DNA from: Megaustenia siamemsis
Lineage: Eukaryota; Mollusca; Gastropoda; Stylommatophora; Ariophantidae
Reading direction: 5' to 3'
Assembly (NCBI GenBank): GCA_032433765.1
Contig: JAVIAB010000159.1
Span: forward strand, 56,224,833 to 56,288,832
Length of the DNA: 64,000 bases
Made by a program: the position numbers and the translations under genes. The notes beneath the pieces are model-generated. The model was given only the letters and a program-made list of their open reading frames with translations, did no database searches and was not told the DNA's origin. This document shows, in pieces, positions 23,171 to 34,984 of this stretch (positions within the stretch are counted from its first letter, which is position 1; each line of letters starts with the position of its first letter).

Positions 23171-24879
23171 ATCACGTCCTATTTATACAGTCACGTTATT
23201 AGCAGTGGCCTTCTGTCTGACAACATTCAACATGCAGAACATTGCTTTTGACCCCTTGGAGATTGCACCAAAAAGAAGCTGCTAAGCAAATGTATGTAAA
23301 CTCATGTAATCTTGTAGTCAGGAACAGGCAACTATTTGCAGTGCTGAGGTAAAGGTGGTAGCAATGAGCAAGTATTGAGTTGTAACGTGCATTTATAAAA
23401 GGTATAGTGACATGTTTATGAAAAGGAACACAACAATTTAATGTCTTTACGCAGGAAACATTATCATTTAGGTCTTACATTATTTTTTAATTTTAATTAT
23501 TTAATTCTTATCAATTACCATTTAAGTAAAACATTTATAATTATAATGAAGTACATTTCCTTTTGTTTTATTATTTCATGTCTTTTTCCAATTTTTACTT
23601 CGCCTTTATCTACTAGTGCCGCTCATCGCAGATGTAGACTTTATCGCTATTCCGCTGTCTGTTTATGTTGTTCTTTATTTCTGAAGAAAGCCACATGGTC
23701 GAAACGTCTCTGTGTTATTGTTTTTCTATTGTATAAAGTTGTTAACATACCTTGTTGGAGTGTACATTCCACCGCACCACCGGCTCCTAAACAAGTTAGC
23801 GTCTTGTAAGTTTTGCAGTACTATCATAGCGATAAAGTCATATGGCCGAAACGTCGAATTATGTTGTGGTGTTCTTACTTAGTAAAGCTGTTACGTCACA
23901 ATTATGTTTCTACTTTTACCAGGACATAACGCTAGTGTTGTCGTTGACTATTTACAAATTAGAAATATAACTTCTTAGGTTGTTAATTAACATATTGATT
24001 AAAACATTGTTAATTAACTCTTTACTTAATTACTGGAGTTAGCTAATATTATCTACGATGACAATTTGTAATACAGTTATATATTTTACACATTTCTTTT
24101 TTATTATTCAGCTGCGTAGTTTAGTAGTAAACTGTTCCAGCTAGCAAGTTACCAAGCCTGTTACTGAGAGCTAATGTTGTTAAAATAAACTATCTAAATC
24201 CCATATTTTGTTCACCAACTGCCTCTCTAGTCAGTTACTAAACTATTTTATTATTTAGTCCATATTTCATCTACAGACGTAGTAATATGTCTAACTATTC
24301 AATCAGTTTGAACATTACTTCCTAACTTAACTCATTGAAAATGTGCACTATCCATACTATTATCTTTTTAGTTTAAATTTCATTTTGTTTAATATAGTTT
24401 TGTTTGCTTCGGTGTATTGTATGTACTTGCTTTCAATATAACTGTCATAAACTGCTTTGCTTCTACACATTTATGATGTATCAACTTTGAGCAGGTTTAA
24501 TGTTGTCAACTTCGGACCCATCAACAAGAAAAAAAAATACAACGATCGACAAAACCAGACACAAGTTTGATGTTCTAGAAAATTGTTATATAGCCACATA
24601 TATATTTTCATTTATGCAATTTCTCGCATTTAGTCTGTAGTTTCAACTAATGTATCATTATATTTTAAAAGAAAAGGCTTGTCTGGTCTATACAACAAAC
24701 ACACACACACATACAGATTTAAAACCGTCATTATTCAGTTCGGTAGGAAGATCTACTCACAAATGGTGAGACAGACAGCAGAAACATATCAGCGGACGGT
24801 GGGTGGGAGAGTAGAAAAGTGTCAACATTTGGAAATAGGAACGGTAAAATGAGATCAGAAATAGTGAATTAGGTGGTAG
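23171..24879. other. No recognised gene; AT-rich
   Basis: Contains two spaced copies of a short motif, catggtcgaaacgtctctgt at 23695 and catatggccgaaacgtcgaa at 23840, each followed by a pyrimidine/TA-rich end. Such gaaacgtc words mark ends of short interspersed repeats in other animals, but no element could be delimited. The rest is rich in ttaattaa words. Confidence 0.4.
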
Positions 24880-25547
24880 AAACTGGCACACAAACAATAA
24901 GACTGACTGTAGAGATTGGCTCACAAACAACGATTTGGACGGTAGAGATTGGCCCCAAAACAACGAGTTAGGCGGTAGAGATTGGCTCACAAACAACGAG
25001 ACTAAATGTATAGATTGACCCACAAACAACGAGACTGACTGTAGAGATGTGCTCACAAACAACGAGTTGGACGGTAGATATCAGCTCACAAACAACGAGT
25101 TGGACTGTAGAGATTGGCTCACAAACAACGAGTTAGGCGGTAGATATTGGCTCACAAACAGCCAGTTGGACGGTAGAGATTGGCTCACAAACAACGATAC
25201 TAAATGTATAGATTGGCCCACAAACAACGAGACTGACTGTAGAGATGTGCTCACAAACAACGAGACTAAATGTATAGATTGGCCCACAAACAACGAGACT
25301 GACTGTAGAGATTGGCTCACAAACAACGAGACTAAATGTATAGATTGGCTCACAAACAACGAGTTGGACGGTAGAGATTGGCTCACAAACAACGAGTTCG
25401 ACGGTAGAGATTGGCTCACAAACAACGAGTAGGACGGTAGAGATCAGCTCACAAAGAACGAGTTGGACTGTAGAGATTGGCTCACAAACAACGAGTTGGA
25501 CTGTAGAGATTGGCTCACAAACAACGAGTTGGGCGGTAGAGATCAGC
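24880..25547. repeat. 33-bp minisatellite, about 20 copies
   Basis: The unit is gttggacggtagagattggc followed by tcacaaacaacga (33 bp), with gactgactgtagag and gactaaatgtatag variants. It keeps frames open on both strands (LTNNELDGRDW-type 11-residue repeats) simply because 33 is divisible by three. It abuts the next array directly. Confidence 0.95.
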
Positions 25548-26412
25548 TCACACCTGAAGGGTAGGTCTATGTAGTTGACATTGTGAGCTGAAGGGTAGGT
25601 CTATGTAGTTGACGTTGTGAGCTGAAGGGTAGGTCTATGTAGTTGACGTTGTGAGCTGAAGGGTAGGTCTATGTAGTTGACGTTGTGAGCTGAAGGGTAG
25701 GTCTATGTAACTGACATTGTGAGCTTAAGGGTAGGTCTATGTAGTTGACGTTGTGAGCTAAAGGGTAGGTCTATGTAGTTGACGTTGTGAGCTAAAGGGT
25801 AGGTCTATGTAGTTGACGTTGTGAGCTGAAGGGTAGGTCTATGTAGTTGACATTGTGAGCTGAAGGGTAGGTCTATGTAGTTGACATTGTGAGCTGAAGG
25901 GTAGGTCTATGTAGTTGACATTGTGAGCTGAAGGGTAGGTCTATGTAGTTGACATTGTGAGCTGAAGGGTAGGTCTATGTAGTTGACATTGTGAGCTTAA
26001 GGGTGGGTCTATGTAGTTGACATTGTGAGCTGAAGGGTAGGTCTATGTAGTTGACATTGTGAGCTGAAGGGTAGGTCTATGTAACTGACATTGTGAGCTA
26101 AAGGGTAGGTCTGTGTAGTTGACATTGTGAGCTGAAGGGTAGGTCTATGTAGTTGACATTGTGAGCTAAAGGGTAGGTCTATGTAGGTGACATTGTGAGC
26201 TGAAGGGTAGGTCTATGTAGTTGACATTGTGAGCTGAAGGGTAGGTCTATGTAGTTGACATTGTGAGCTGAAGGGTAGGTCTATGTAGTTGACATTGTGA
26301 GCTGAAGGGTAGGTCTATGTAGTTGACATTGTGAGCTGAAGGGTAGGTCTATGTAGTTGACATTGTGAGCTGAAGGGTAGGTTTATGTAGTTGACATTGT
26401 GAGCTGAACGGT
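25548..26412. repeat. 34-bp minisatellite, about 25 copies
   Basis: Highly uniform 34-bp units gtgagctgaagggtaggtct plus atgtagttgacatt. The left copies have gacgtt and the right copies gacatt. Low divergence suggests a recent expansion next to the older 33-bp array. Confidence 0.97.
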
Positions 26413-26734
26413 AGATATGGTCACTTATTAATTGTAGATTATGTCCAGATAATTTTCGGTAGATGGCTGATGTGTCCACAAACTGTGTATAAGTCAGTAG
26501 AAATATGTCCACAAACGAATGAAAATATAGCAGGGATATGTCTACAAACTGGGGATAAGATAGCAGAAATAGGCCGCTTTAATGTTATGTTTTCAACAAT
26601 ACTTTGTATTATAGACGCATTAGTGTCAGGCACAACTGTATCCAATGGCACATTACTGCAATGTGTTCAACATTATTATAGTGGCATTAATGACAGGTCC
26701 CAGAATACATTAAAGATCTTTACAAATAATGAAC
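26413..26734. other. No recognised feature
   Basis: About 320 bases with a partial short repeat (atgtccacaaactg-type words at 26470-26560). No gene is supported. Confidence 0.4.
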
Positions 26735-27150
26735 GAACATGCAATCTTAATCCCAACGCTGTGCTACCAACGCCAATCCTGGACCCTAGATGCAAGAACA
26801 ATTTAAAAAAATAACCTCTACCGAGATGAAATATGTTAGACGAATGACAGGAATCAGTCTGAGAAATAAGATCAGAAATTAACTGAGAAAAAAAAGCTAG
26901 GAACAGCCCGCACTATAGAATATATAAAGAACAACATATAAAATGGTACGTAACACGGCAGAAAGATCAAAGCACAACACATTGTGCCCTAAATAAACGT
27001 CGTGAGAATACCAGACCCAAGGGTAGATCACGAAAAAGATGTATCGTACATAACAGCAGGTGAGGCGAACAGCAGAGCAAATGACCGCAAATTATGTCTT
27101 CCCTCGACGCTGAAAGGCAAATGAGGATGGACAGAAGAAGGAGAAGAGGA
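26735..27150 (+). mobile_element. LINE group B, 3' fragment
   Basis: Starting from ccaacgctgtgctaccaacg, the plus strand follows group B closely: TLDPRCKNN-like, the KYVRRMTGISLRNKIRN block, the WYVTRQKDQSTTHCALNKR-like block, the PKGRSRKR block and the LPSTLKGK-like end at about 27120. Many stops and frameshifts are present. It is 5' truncated relative to the copy at 10890. Confidence 0.8.
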
Positions 27151-27184
27151 AGACAAACGAACGAACGAACATATGTAAATAGTC

Positions 27185-28530
27185 AGGATAATCGAGAAAG
27201 ACCCGAAATACTTCAAGAAGTGGATGACGCCTTACACAATATGAAAGCTAGAAAAGCCCTGCACAAGGAAATATAAGTAAAGAAAAAGATTGATTGTAGA
27301 CATGGGTAATTTTGGAAAAAGAAATAATAATAACAATATTGAAGGGTATACAGCAGAGGAGAATGTTATATGACCAACTAAAATCAAAATGTATATCTCT
27401 ACCAAAATAATCTTGTGCAAGTACAGCGAGTCATAGACGTGAATCCAGATCTACACTTATGTGTCATAGATTGTACCATAGCATTTGACAAAGTAAAGCA
27501 CCAAGAAATAATAACAAAATTAGAAGGCAGGCATACATGTTGACAGCAAATATCTAAGAGTAATAAAGAACATGAACTGGCAACGAACATAGCTGTGAGA
27601 AATGGAAATCAAGTGGGGATGTTTCGACAAATACAAGAAGGTGTTAGGCTAAATTCTGTACTGTCACTAGATTTATTTAATATGTTTAGCCAGATTAGGG
27701 AGCCACGATAGCTTAGTGGTTACTGAACTGGACTACAAAGGGCAAGAAACCGTGCTCGATCCTGATCGTCGGCTTCCAGCTTTACCCAGCCTTAAATGGG
27801 TACCGGATTTTTTTCTGGGAAAGTAAAGCGAAACGATCCTGATACCGACCAGTCCCCCATCATGCGCCGAAAGATCTGGAAAAAATTATGATCACTAACA
27901 CCATATTCCTTAAATGCCACTTTGGCGTGAGGGGCGCTTTCTAGTGAGATTATTTTAAGATCAATAAGGGACATGCCTGGAAAAAATGTGGAGGTCACAA
28001 TATAAATAAACTCAGTTTTGCTGATGATACAGTCTTATGATGCACTCGCTATGACTGAAAATACGTTACAAGAATTATTAGATAATATAGTGAAGGAAAG
28101 CAACAATAAAATAATCATCCTCAATAGTAGAATGACAAATATTGGTAGTAGCAAAGAAAAATAGATCACCTCAATGCACAATAAAGACATCGTAAACAAA
28201 ATTAAAACAGGTAAATTAATGTAAATGCCTGGAACAATTTTAACCGCAGATGGTAGACGTGAGGTGAGATGTAGAATAGAAAGGTAAAATCACCTTTAAA
28301 GAAAATGAGGGATGAACTGTGCAATCCATTTGTGACTGTAGAAAAAAGAAAAAGAGGCCTTAAATGTAATGCAGAACCAGTTTGAACATCTGGATGTGAA
28401 TCATGGACAGAATGACGACAAACAAGAAAATCACTGGAGGCTTTAGAAATGTGGTTTTACGGAAGAATGTTGGGAATGCTATGGGCAGCTAGGAAAAGTA
28501 ATGGACACGTTCTGAAAGAGGACACAATAA
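27185..28530 (+). mobile_element. Old LINE related to group A, split by a SINE
   Basis: The left part has the ARKALHKEI (in place of GKAPGPDNIT) region, LCVIDCTIAFDKVKHQEI (RT), and QVGMFRQIQEGVRLNSVLS (RT block). After the SINE, the right part continues with SFADDTVL-like, LQELLDNIVKES, SGCESWTE-like and LEALEMWFYGRMLGMLW. Stops and frameshifts are frequent. It is one of the most decayed LINEs here, yet the SINE inside it still has a clean boundary. Confidence 0.7.
27698..27946 (+). mobile_element. tRNA-derived SINE inserted in a LINE
   Basis: It has the A-box region tagcttagtggttactgaac, a worn B box (gctcgatcctg) and the family body (acccagccttaaatgggtac, ttttctgggaaag, atcactaacaccatat, tttggcgtgaggggc). 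A 6-bp direct repeat agatta (27692-27697 and 27947-27952) flanks it. Removing the SINE and one repeat restores alignment of the surrounding LINE with other copies. Confidence 0.85.
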
Positions 28531-28554
28531 CAAGAGAGCTATGTTTCCAATTCC

Positions 28555-29866
28555 CGCCAACTGCAGGAGAATTGCAAGGTACAAATACAACCCTTATTTG
28601 TAGCCTTCGTTGATCTCACACAGGCTTTTGACACATTGAGCAGAAAAGGTCTATACATGAGTCTCACAAGTGTTGGTTGGCCTAGTACAATACTCAAGAT
28701 GATCAAGTCGTCTCACAAGTGTTGGTTGGCCTAGTACAATACTCAAGATGATCAAGTCGTTTCACAAGTGTCTGCCACCATCCAGTTTTCCGGTAGATCT
28801 TCCCAGCCCTTTTGAGATGAACTGTGGAGTCAAACAAGCACGTGCCAATGACACTATTTTATTCGAAATATGTTTCTCTGCAATTCTACAATTTTGATTG
28901 CTTTTCAAACACCATCTCTGGAGACATCTATATCCATACAAGATCTGACGGCTCCTTTCTGAATCTAGCATGTCTGGGGTCAAAATGTAAAACAAATGAA
29001 ACCCTAATCAAAGAGCTTCTAATTGTTGATGATATAGCACTGGTAGCTCACGAGGAATCCGTCCTGCAGTCAATGATTGACAATCTAACTAGATCATGTG
29101 ATTTATTCTCCCTGTCACTATGTATAGAGAAGATTGTGGTGCTTCACCAAGGTGTAGCCAGTCCCGCAGCTATATCATTAAAGAACATATCTCTTGAACC
29201 TATGAGAAAGTTCACATATCTCCGTTCTATGGTCACAGCAAGTCTCCCTTACATACGAAATTAAACACCAAATCCGAAAGGCAACTTCCACATTTGCTAA
29301 GCTTAAAGATAAACCATTAGCCAACACCATTTTAACACCTCAGAAATATGATTCAACTTTACCAAAGTTGATTTTTACACTTCTTTACGTGTCAGAAACA
29401 TGGACTACCTACGCACGGCAGGAGGAAAGGTTAAAAAACTATCATGTGAGTTGCCTTCGAAAGATTATGGACATCAAATGGCAGGATATAGTAACGAAAA
29501 CTAATGACTGCAACGAGCCAAGCTCACATACTTCGTGACAACACGTAGGAGCCGTAGACTAATGTGGCTTGGTCTTGTAAGAAGAATGGCAAAAGTTCGT
29601 ATTTCCGAACACATTTTGTATGGAAAACTTAAGGAAAGGGCAGACCGGCGCTGAGATATAAGGATATTTGCAGGGCTTCCTTGACTGAATTCACTATCAG
29701 CGAAGGAAAAGGGGAACATCTGGCTGCAGATCGTAGCACATGGAAAACAAAAATAAGACTTGACACTTTAACTTTCGAGGCAGTGCTGATATCAAATTCA
29801 GAAAACAAATGTCGCAGAAGAAAGGAGACGAGGCCAGGCACCACGAATACTTCTTGATAGCTCTTG
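28555..29866 (+). mobile_element. LINE group D, reverse transcriptase and tail
   Basis: The plus strand shows FVAFVDLTQAFDTLSRKGLY (RT), a changed GVKQAR block, IYIHTRSDGSFLNLA, the active-site region LLIVDDIALVAHEE (VDD in place of ADD), KFTYL, the CLRKIMDIKWQDIV block and RRRLMWLGLVRRM-like and LYGKLKERA-like blocks. This order is that of a LINE type widespread in animal genomes. A 49-bp direct duplication lies at 28662-28760. Frameshifts and stops show it is dead. Confidence 0.85.
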
Positions 29867-29873
29867 ATTAACT

Positions 29874-30510
29874 CATCATCATTATGTGTCGTAGCAATTG
29901 GCGTAGACGATCATGTCCTTCCACAATCGTCTATCTACCATGCATCGTATCAGCTCTGTTGTTGACTGTGTTCCATGCCATGACACCAAGCTATCCAGTA
30001 TTTGCTCTCGATGTCGCCCACGATCTCTCTCTCCCCCTGAATTTTGCCAATTGTAACCAAGTATTCCAACATTCCTCTTCTCATGATGTATCCGTAACAT
30101 GTTAATTTTGTTTTTTTCTAATGTTTCTTAGGAGCACCATTTTTGTGTTGGCTTCTTTGAGAATTTCCTCCTTGATCTTTTTGCTGACCATGAGAATTTC
30201 AACATTCTTCTGAGAAATCCCATTTCTGTGGTCTCTGGTCGTCTTTTCTTTTGTTTGTTTACTATCCATGACTCGATTCCATAGGTCAGAGCAGGCTATA
30301 TATAGCACCGATGAACGGTTTTTCTCACTTCAATTTGTTGCATACCACGTTTTTCATTTTCTGAAATGCTGTTTTGGCCAAAGCTATTCTGATTATTATT
30401 TCTGTGGGGCATCTTCCATCTGAAGTTATTACTGAGCCCAAGTATTTGACGCGTTGCACATGTTCCAGATTTGTCCTGTTTAATGGTATGCTACATAATG
30501 ATAATACCTA
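29874..30510 (-). mobile_element. LINE group A, 3' fragment with short target-site duplication
   Basis: The minus strand gives YGIESWIVNKQTKEK, the TTRDHRNGISQKNVE region, KEEILKEANTKMVLL, KRNVGILGYNWQN, STTELIRCMVDRRLWKDMIV and an ATG-type tail at 29874-29884. A 7-bp repeat attaact flanks it (29867-29873 and 30511-30517), which agrees with where similarity to other group A copies stops. It lies about 300 bp upstream of receptor copy 2. Confidence 0.85.
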
Positions 30511-30796
30511 ATTAACTAGGAAATGTAATGAACAATTATATGTATAAAGTAGACGCTTAACGGATAAAGCTGTTTGAGATGTTTCATTCAGCAAACAACG
30601 AAGATAAGGACACTGAACATGAGAGATTGTTCTATAACGTTCAATATGAAATAATAACTTCTGATGAGTTTTGGATCCGTAGTCACCAAAACGACGTAGA
30701 TTACTATAACAGTACAGTTAAACATTACCGCTTTCAGAAATCTGACCACACAGGTAACGTCTCTCATTGTCTTTTAGAGCTTACATTTACAAAACA

Positions 30797-30812
30797 CATT
30801 TTATCTTTGCAG
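30797..30812 (+). other. Splice acceptor of receptor copy 2
   Basis: A pyrimidine-rich stretch and cag (attttatctttgcag) precede the first conserved residues of the large exon at 30813. The equivalent site before copy 3 is ttgttatcgttgcag. A 59-bp candidate intron (30754 gtaacg to 30812) could join an upstream open frame (30579-30753) in the right phase, but that frame has no signal peptide, so the true upstream exon may lie elsewhere. Confidence 0.6.
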
Positions 30813-33800
30813 TTTTGTCCAAAAAAGAATTTCCTAATTTCCCGTTAGATGGATGCTCTACAGATGACATTGACATGTTGTGTTTGTATTTTAATAAAAG
30901 AAATGATTACGGACAGTCTATGTGTGGTAACTTTATTAATCATCTGGTAAATCACAACAAGACACGCCTCGAGTTCTGTTCGCTGAAGTCTACGACTGGT
31001 ACTCCGTTAACAATCCCAACGTTAACGTCAGCTCCTGGTATCTTGACTCATCTTTTAACCACAAACCCTACGGATTCTATGACGAGCAAGCCATGTTCCA
31101 GGATTATGGTAACATCAATGAAACCGTTGAACTAAAAGTCCAGTTTGTTCAACATTTATTTTCTGAGATGGGAGGAGTCAGGGAAAACGTCACCCGTCTT
31201 GCTGTTATTTTTCTTGACGGTAAAGGTATGTCATATGGTGAAACGAGAGATGTACCACATATTTTACAGCAACAAGACACGGACATAAAGGTATTTGTTG
31301 TTGTGTTGGATGTAAAGTACGACAAGGAAATTGTTCATCTTAGGGACACACTTCTTGTGGACTACTACGTGTCAATTCCTAGAAAACATTTATTATCTCT
31401 AGCAATGTGTAACCAGTGTCTGGAAGGATGGTGGAAGCTTGAACATAACATTTCTGCTGAGTCGATCTCTTGTTACAAGATGCTGGAGTCTGATAATGGA
31501 AGCAACAGTGAAGAGACATATTCTACTTGCACTAATGTTGAACATTCCAATGTGGTCACAATTGAAAGTAAACACGAGTTATTATTTGTACAGACCAGGA
31601 TACATTCATATTTCAGTGATTTTAGAAAACATGGAGAACTTTCAAATTTGTCGACTCTATTTTTTATTGGTCTCTACAGAGATAAAAGTAGCATTGCCAG
31701 GAGATTTCGTTGGGAATTGTTTGAACGAAATGTAAGTCGGCCCCTATTGGTTAATAATTGGCTGCCTGGTAAACCTTCTGGTGGCTATAGTAACGGATGT
31801 GCTGTGTGGCGGTTTGACTGGAGAGAAGATATAAGTGTCTCTGACTTTTCCAGATACGAAAGTGGTTTTGTTGATGGATGGGCAGACGTTGATTGCTCGT
31901 TTGTTAGTTCATTCATTTTGTGTGAGGTCTCAATGCCTCGTAGAATTGAGGACAACTTCCAGATTGGTATAAAACCTGCCACGAATGAAAGTTTAACTCG
32001 AGCTTTAAATAGTGGAGGTTTTGTGAAATTTAGAAATAATATTGTGTCTGTCTCGTTCAGCTACGGTAGCAACGATTTTCGCACATTCCTTAAGCTAATA
32101 GATTACAAGGTATTTCCTCTGTTTGATTGTGGGGAAGAAGCACAGGAACCTCGATTAATTTCCTACTCGCTTGTTTGTGACGGTCTTGTTGAGTGCAGCA
32201 ACTTCCAAGATGAAAATGCCTGTTGGGACAATCACAAAGTAACGTGGGTGACAATGAGAATTAGTTGCTCAGGAATACCTTGTTGTGACGGATCTTGTTT
32301 GTTAACGCGCTGGATTCATGATGGCGAGATTGATTGTCCAGTTTGTGATCTCATGAATGGCGAAGAGTTCAACGATGAAAGTGTGGTCATTCACAAGTAT
32401 CTGAAGGGGAAAGAGACTTGTGCCTTTATTTGTAATGATGATAAATGTGTTCGCCTCTCGCAGCTTAATGACGGACACATTGACTGTACTGGATGGGAGG
32501 GACCTTTGGACGAGACGATAGGAAAATTGGAAACAGCTGACACTTGCAGGAACAAAAATGGTGATATCATATGGGCACCCAAGTGTGTCTACGTCAGAGA
32601 CAGATACTGGGCTGTTCTAGGATGTAGAGACGCGTCCCATCTAGAGAACTGTATAAACTTTGAGTGCCCAGTAGGATATGTTAAATGTCCAAGCACATAC
32701 TGTATACCTCAACATTATGTCCTTGACAAAACAAACGATTGTCCTACAGGAGAAGATGAGCAAATTGACCATATCACTCCCTGTATCGGAAACTTTGCTT
32801 GTTGGAAAAGTCAAATTTACTTACATCCTGACCTAGTCTGTGACGGACATCATGACTGTCCATATAAAGACGATGAAGTGGATTGTGGCATTCGTTGCCT
32901 AGAAGGTTTCCGATGTGTGTCAGGGACTGTAACTGTGTCCAGTAACTTCGGATCAATTGATTTCACCAAATCGAGTAAACTTTGGGACGAGACAACTTCA
33001 GTGACAACTGTTAAATATTTAGACATATCTGGCGTCAATCTATCTGGTCTTATTTACAGACACTTTTCACTACCGGGTGAGTTCATACTTGTTAAATTGT
33101 CAAATTGCAATGTAAATATTATAACGTTTTTTTTGATAACTGAAAAGGATTATAATCTTCAGCACCTAGACCTTAGCTACAACCAAGTACAGCAATTCGA
33201 TGGAAGAATACGTGTTTTTTGGGGAATGGTTAATATCCGACATCTAAATTTGTCACGTAACAGAGAACTCTCATCTATAAAATATGTAGAATTTCCATTC
33301 TTAGAAACACTTGATCTCTCCTACACGGGTTTCTACCGTTTGGATGCATCCTTTCTTGAAGCATTTCCAAATCTGAAACATTTGAATGTAAGTTTTACAC
33401 TTGTCCTTTTTTATCAAAAGAAAATATTTTCGTCTGGGCAGAGCTTACACACATTAGATCTACGTGGACTAACCGTGGACAATTTCTATGAAGATTTCTT
33501 TAATGGTCTCACTATCAGTCAACATCTGTACACGGACAGTTTTGAAATGTGCTGTCCACAGATCAGAGGAAACAACATCCCATACCACACGTGTCATGCT
33601 CCGAATGCCGCAATATCTTCTTGTTTTAATCTGATAGGACTCAGTGTTCAGAGAGCTCTTCTCTTGGTGGTAGCAGTTCTTGCAACTTCTGGTAACTTGC
33701 TAGTTATTGTCTATCGCATGATCTGGGCTAGGTTATCTCTGAGAGATAGTTATGGCCTGTTTATAACAAATTTGGGTATTTCGGATTTTATTATGGGAGT

Positions 33801-34533
33801 CAATTTGTTCATTATTGTTGGAGCAGACTACTACTATAGTGACGTTTATGTTCTGTATGACAAGACCTGGAGAGAAAGTATTTTATGCAAAACTACTGGA
33901 TTTTTGGCTACTCTCTCTAGTGAAACATCACTGTTATTTATTTCCCTTATTTCTTTGAACAGGTTTTTGATAATGAAGTTTCCATTTGGTCAAATTAAGT
34001 TTTCAAAACTTGGTAAAATTGTAGCTTTGTTGTTGTCTTGGATCATTGGTTTTCTTCTTGCTCTGACGCCAGCCGCTCTCAAGTTTGAAATAAACTCCTC
34101 TAATTCAATGTGTATTGGCTTACCTTTGACAGCTAAACGTCTTAACGGCTGGGGCTACTCATTTGGCGTATTCATCGTGCTCAACTCTTGTCTGTGTATC
34201 GTCCTCGCTTACACTCAAATTGCCATTTTTCGCGCCATGTCAGAGAACAGAATTAGTCGGACAGCATCTAGACCGTCTCCTAGGTTGGCGGAAGATATAC
34301 TAGTGGCCAAACAACTATCTCTGGTAGCTCTGTTCAGCTTCATCTGTTGGTTTCCTATAGGAATTATGGGCGTCTTGTCTCTTTTCGGTTATGAGATCAG
34401 TAACGATGTTTTCGCCTGGGTAACGGCTATTATTCTTCCCATAAATTCAGCAGCAAACCCATTTCTGTACACAATCCCTGTCCTTATAGACAAGTGGAAC
34501 AAGTTCAACTCTAAAAGAATAAAAACTCAGTAA
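30813..34533 (+). CDS. GRL101-like receptor, copy 2: VWA-like, lectin-like, LDLa, LRR and 7TM domains
   Basis: One exon encodes a GRL101/relaxin-receptor-like GPCR with an unusually long ectodomain. Numbering from the Met at 31093 (1146 codons open to the stop): VWA-like core 25-100 (RLAVIFLDGK, DIKVFVVVLDV), C-type-lectin-like domain 106-278 (Cys 106/127/236/268/277, WLPGKPS, GWADVDC, FILCE), about five LDLa-type modules 345-600 (for example CDGHHDCPYKDDEVDC), about five LRRs 685-805 (LQHLDLSYN, LRGLTVDNF), Cys hinge 816-845, and 7TM 850-1130. GPCR landmarks: GN868, D898, C932, NRF 956-958 in place of DRY, C1007, CWFP 1085-1088, NPFLY 1122-1126. Compared with copy 3, the first ~50 residues (from 30813; PNFPLDGC, MLCLYF) lie in another frame: one base is missing at about 30957-30966, just before TPRVLFAEVYD. 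This is either a real lesion or a sequence error. Such receptors sit in the plasma membrane; the ligand is unknown. Confidence 0.88.
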
Positions 34534-34984
34534 ATGTCAGCAATGTGAATTGACATTAAGATTTCCACTAAATTGTCAACAAATTATAGTTCGTACCTTA
34601 TTAGCAAAACAATTCTTTGCATTTTATACTCTTGAATACTTGAAAGCTAACAAATCGGACACTATGTTAGAATACAAAAAGAAAACATAGCGTGTTTAAT
34701 GGCACCACTGTTTTTAATATTCGCTGTTAAAGATAATGAAATGTTTGTGATATATGTGATTTATGAGCATGTAAATTTACTTTTGTTTTTCTTCATAATA
34801 TTCGTTGGCATATATTTCTTCATTTGCTCTCACTACTTCTGTTTATATATACTTTATTGATCTCCTCTCTCCCTCTTTATGGCTTTGCTCATTTTGTTGA
34901 TATCCCTTTCTCACACTATGTAGTATTTCTGGTATTAGTTTACATTAGTTGCGTGCTATCTTTTATATTGTTTTATTATCCACA
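34534..34984. other. 3' flank of receptor copy 2
   Basis: AT-rich, no gene or clear repeat. It would hold the 3' UTR if the gene is transcribed; I do not see a well-placed AATAAA after the stop. Confidence 0.4.

Noticed and set aside
24880..26412. CRISPR-like direct repeats
   Set aside because: The units are contiguous tandem repeats without unique spacers, in a genome with introns, SINEs and LINEs.
30579..30753. Upstream exon of receptor copy 2 joined by a 59-bp intron
   Set aside because: The GT/AG ends and phase fit, but the peptide is charged and lacks a signal sequence. Kept only as an alternative to the exon at 17191.
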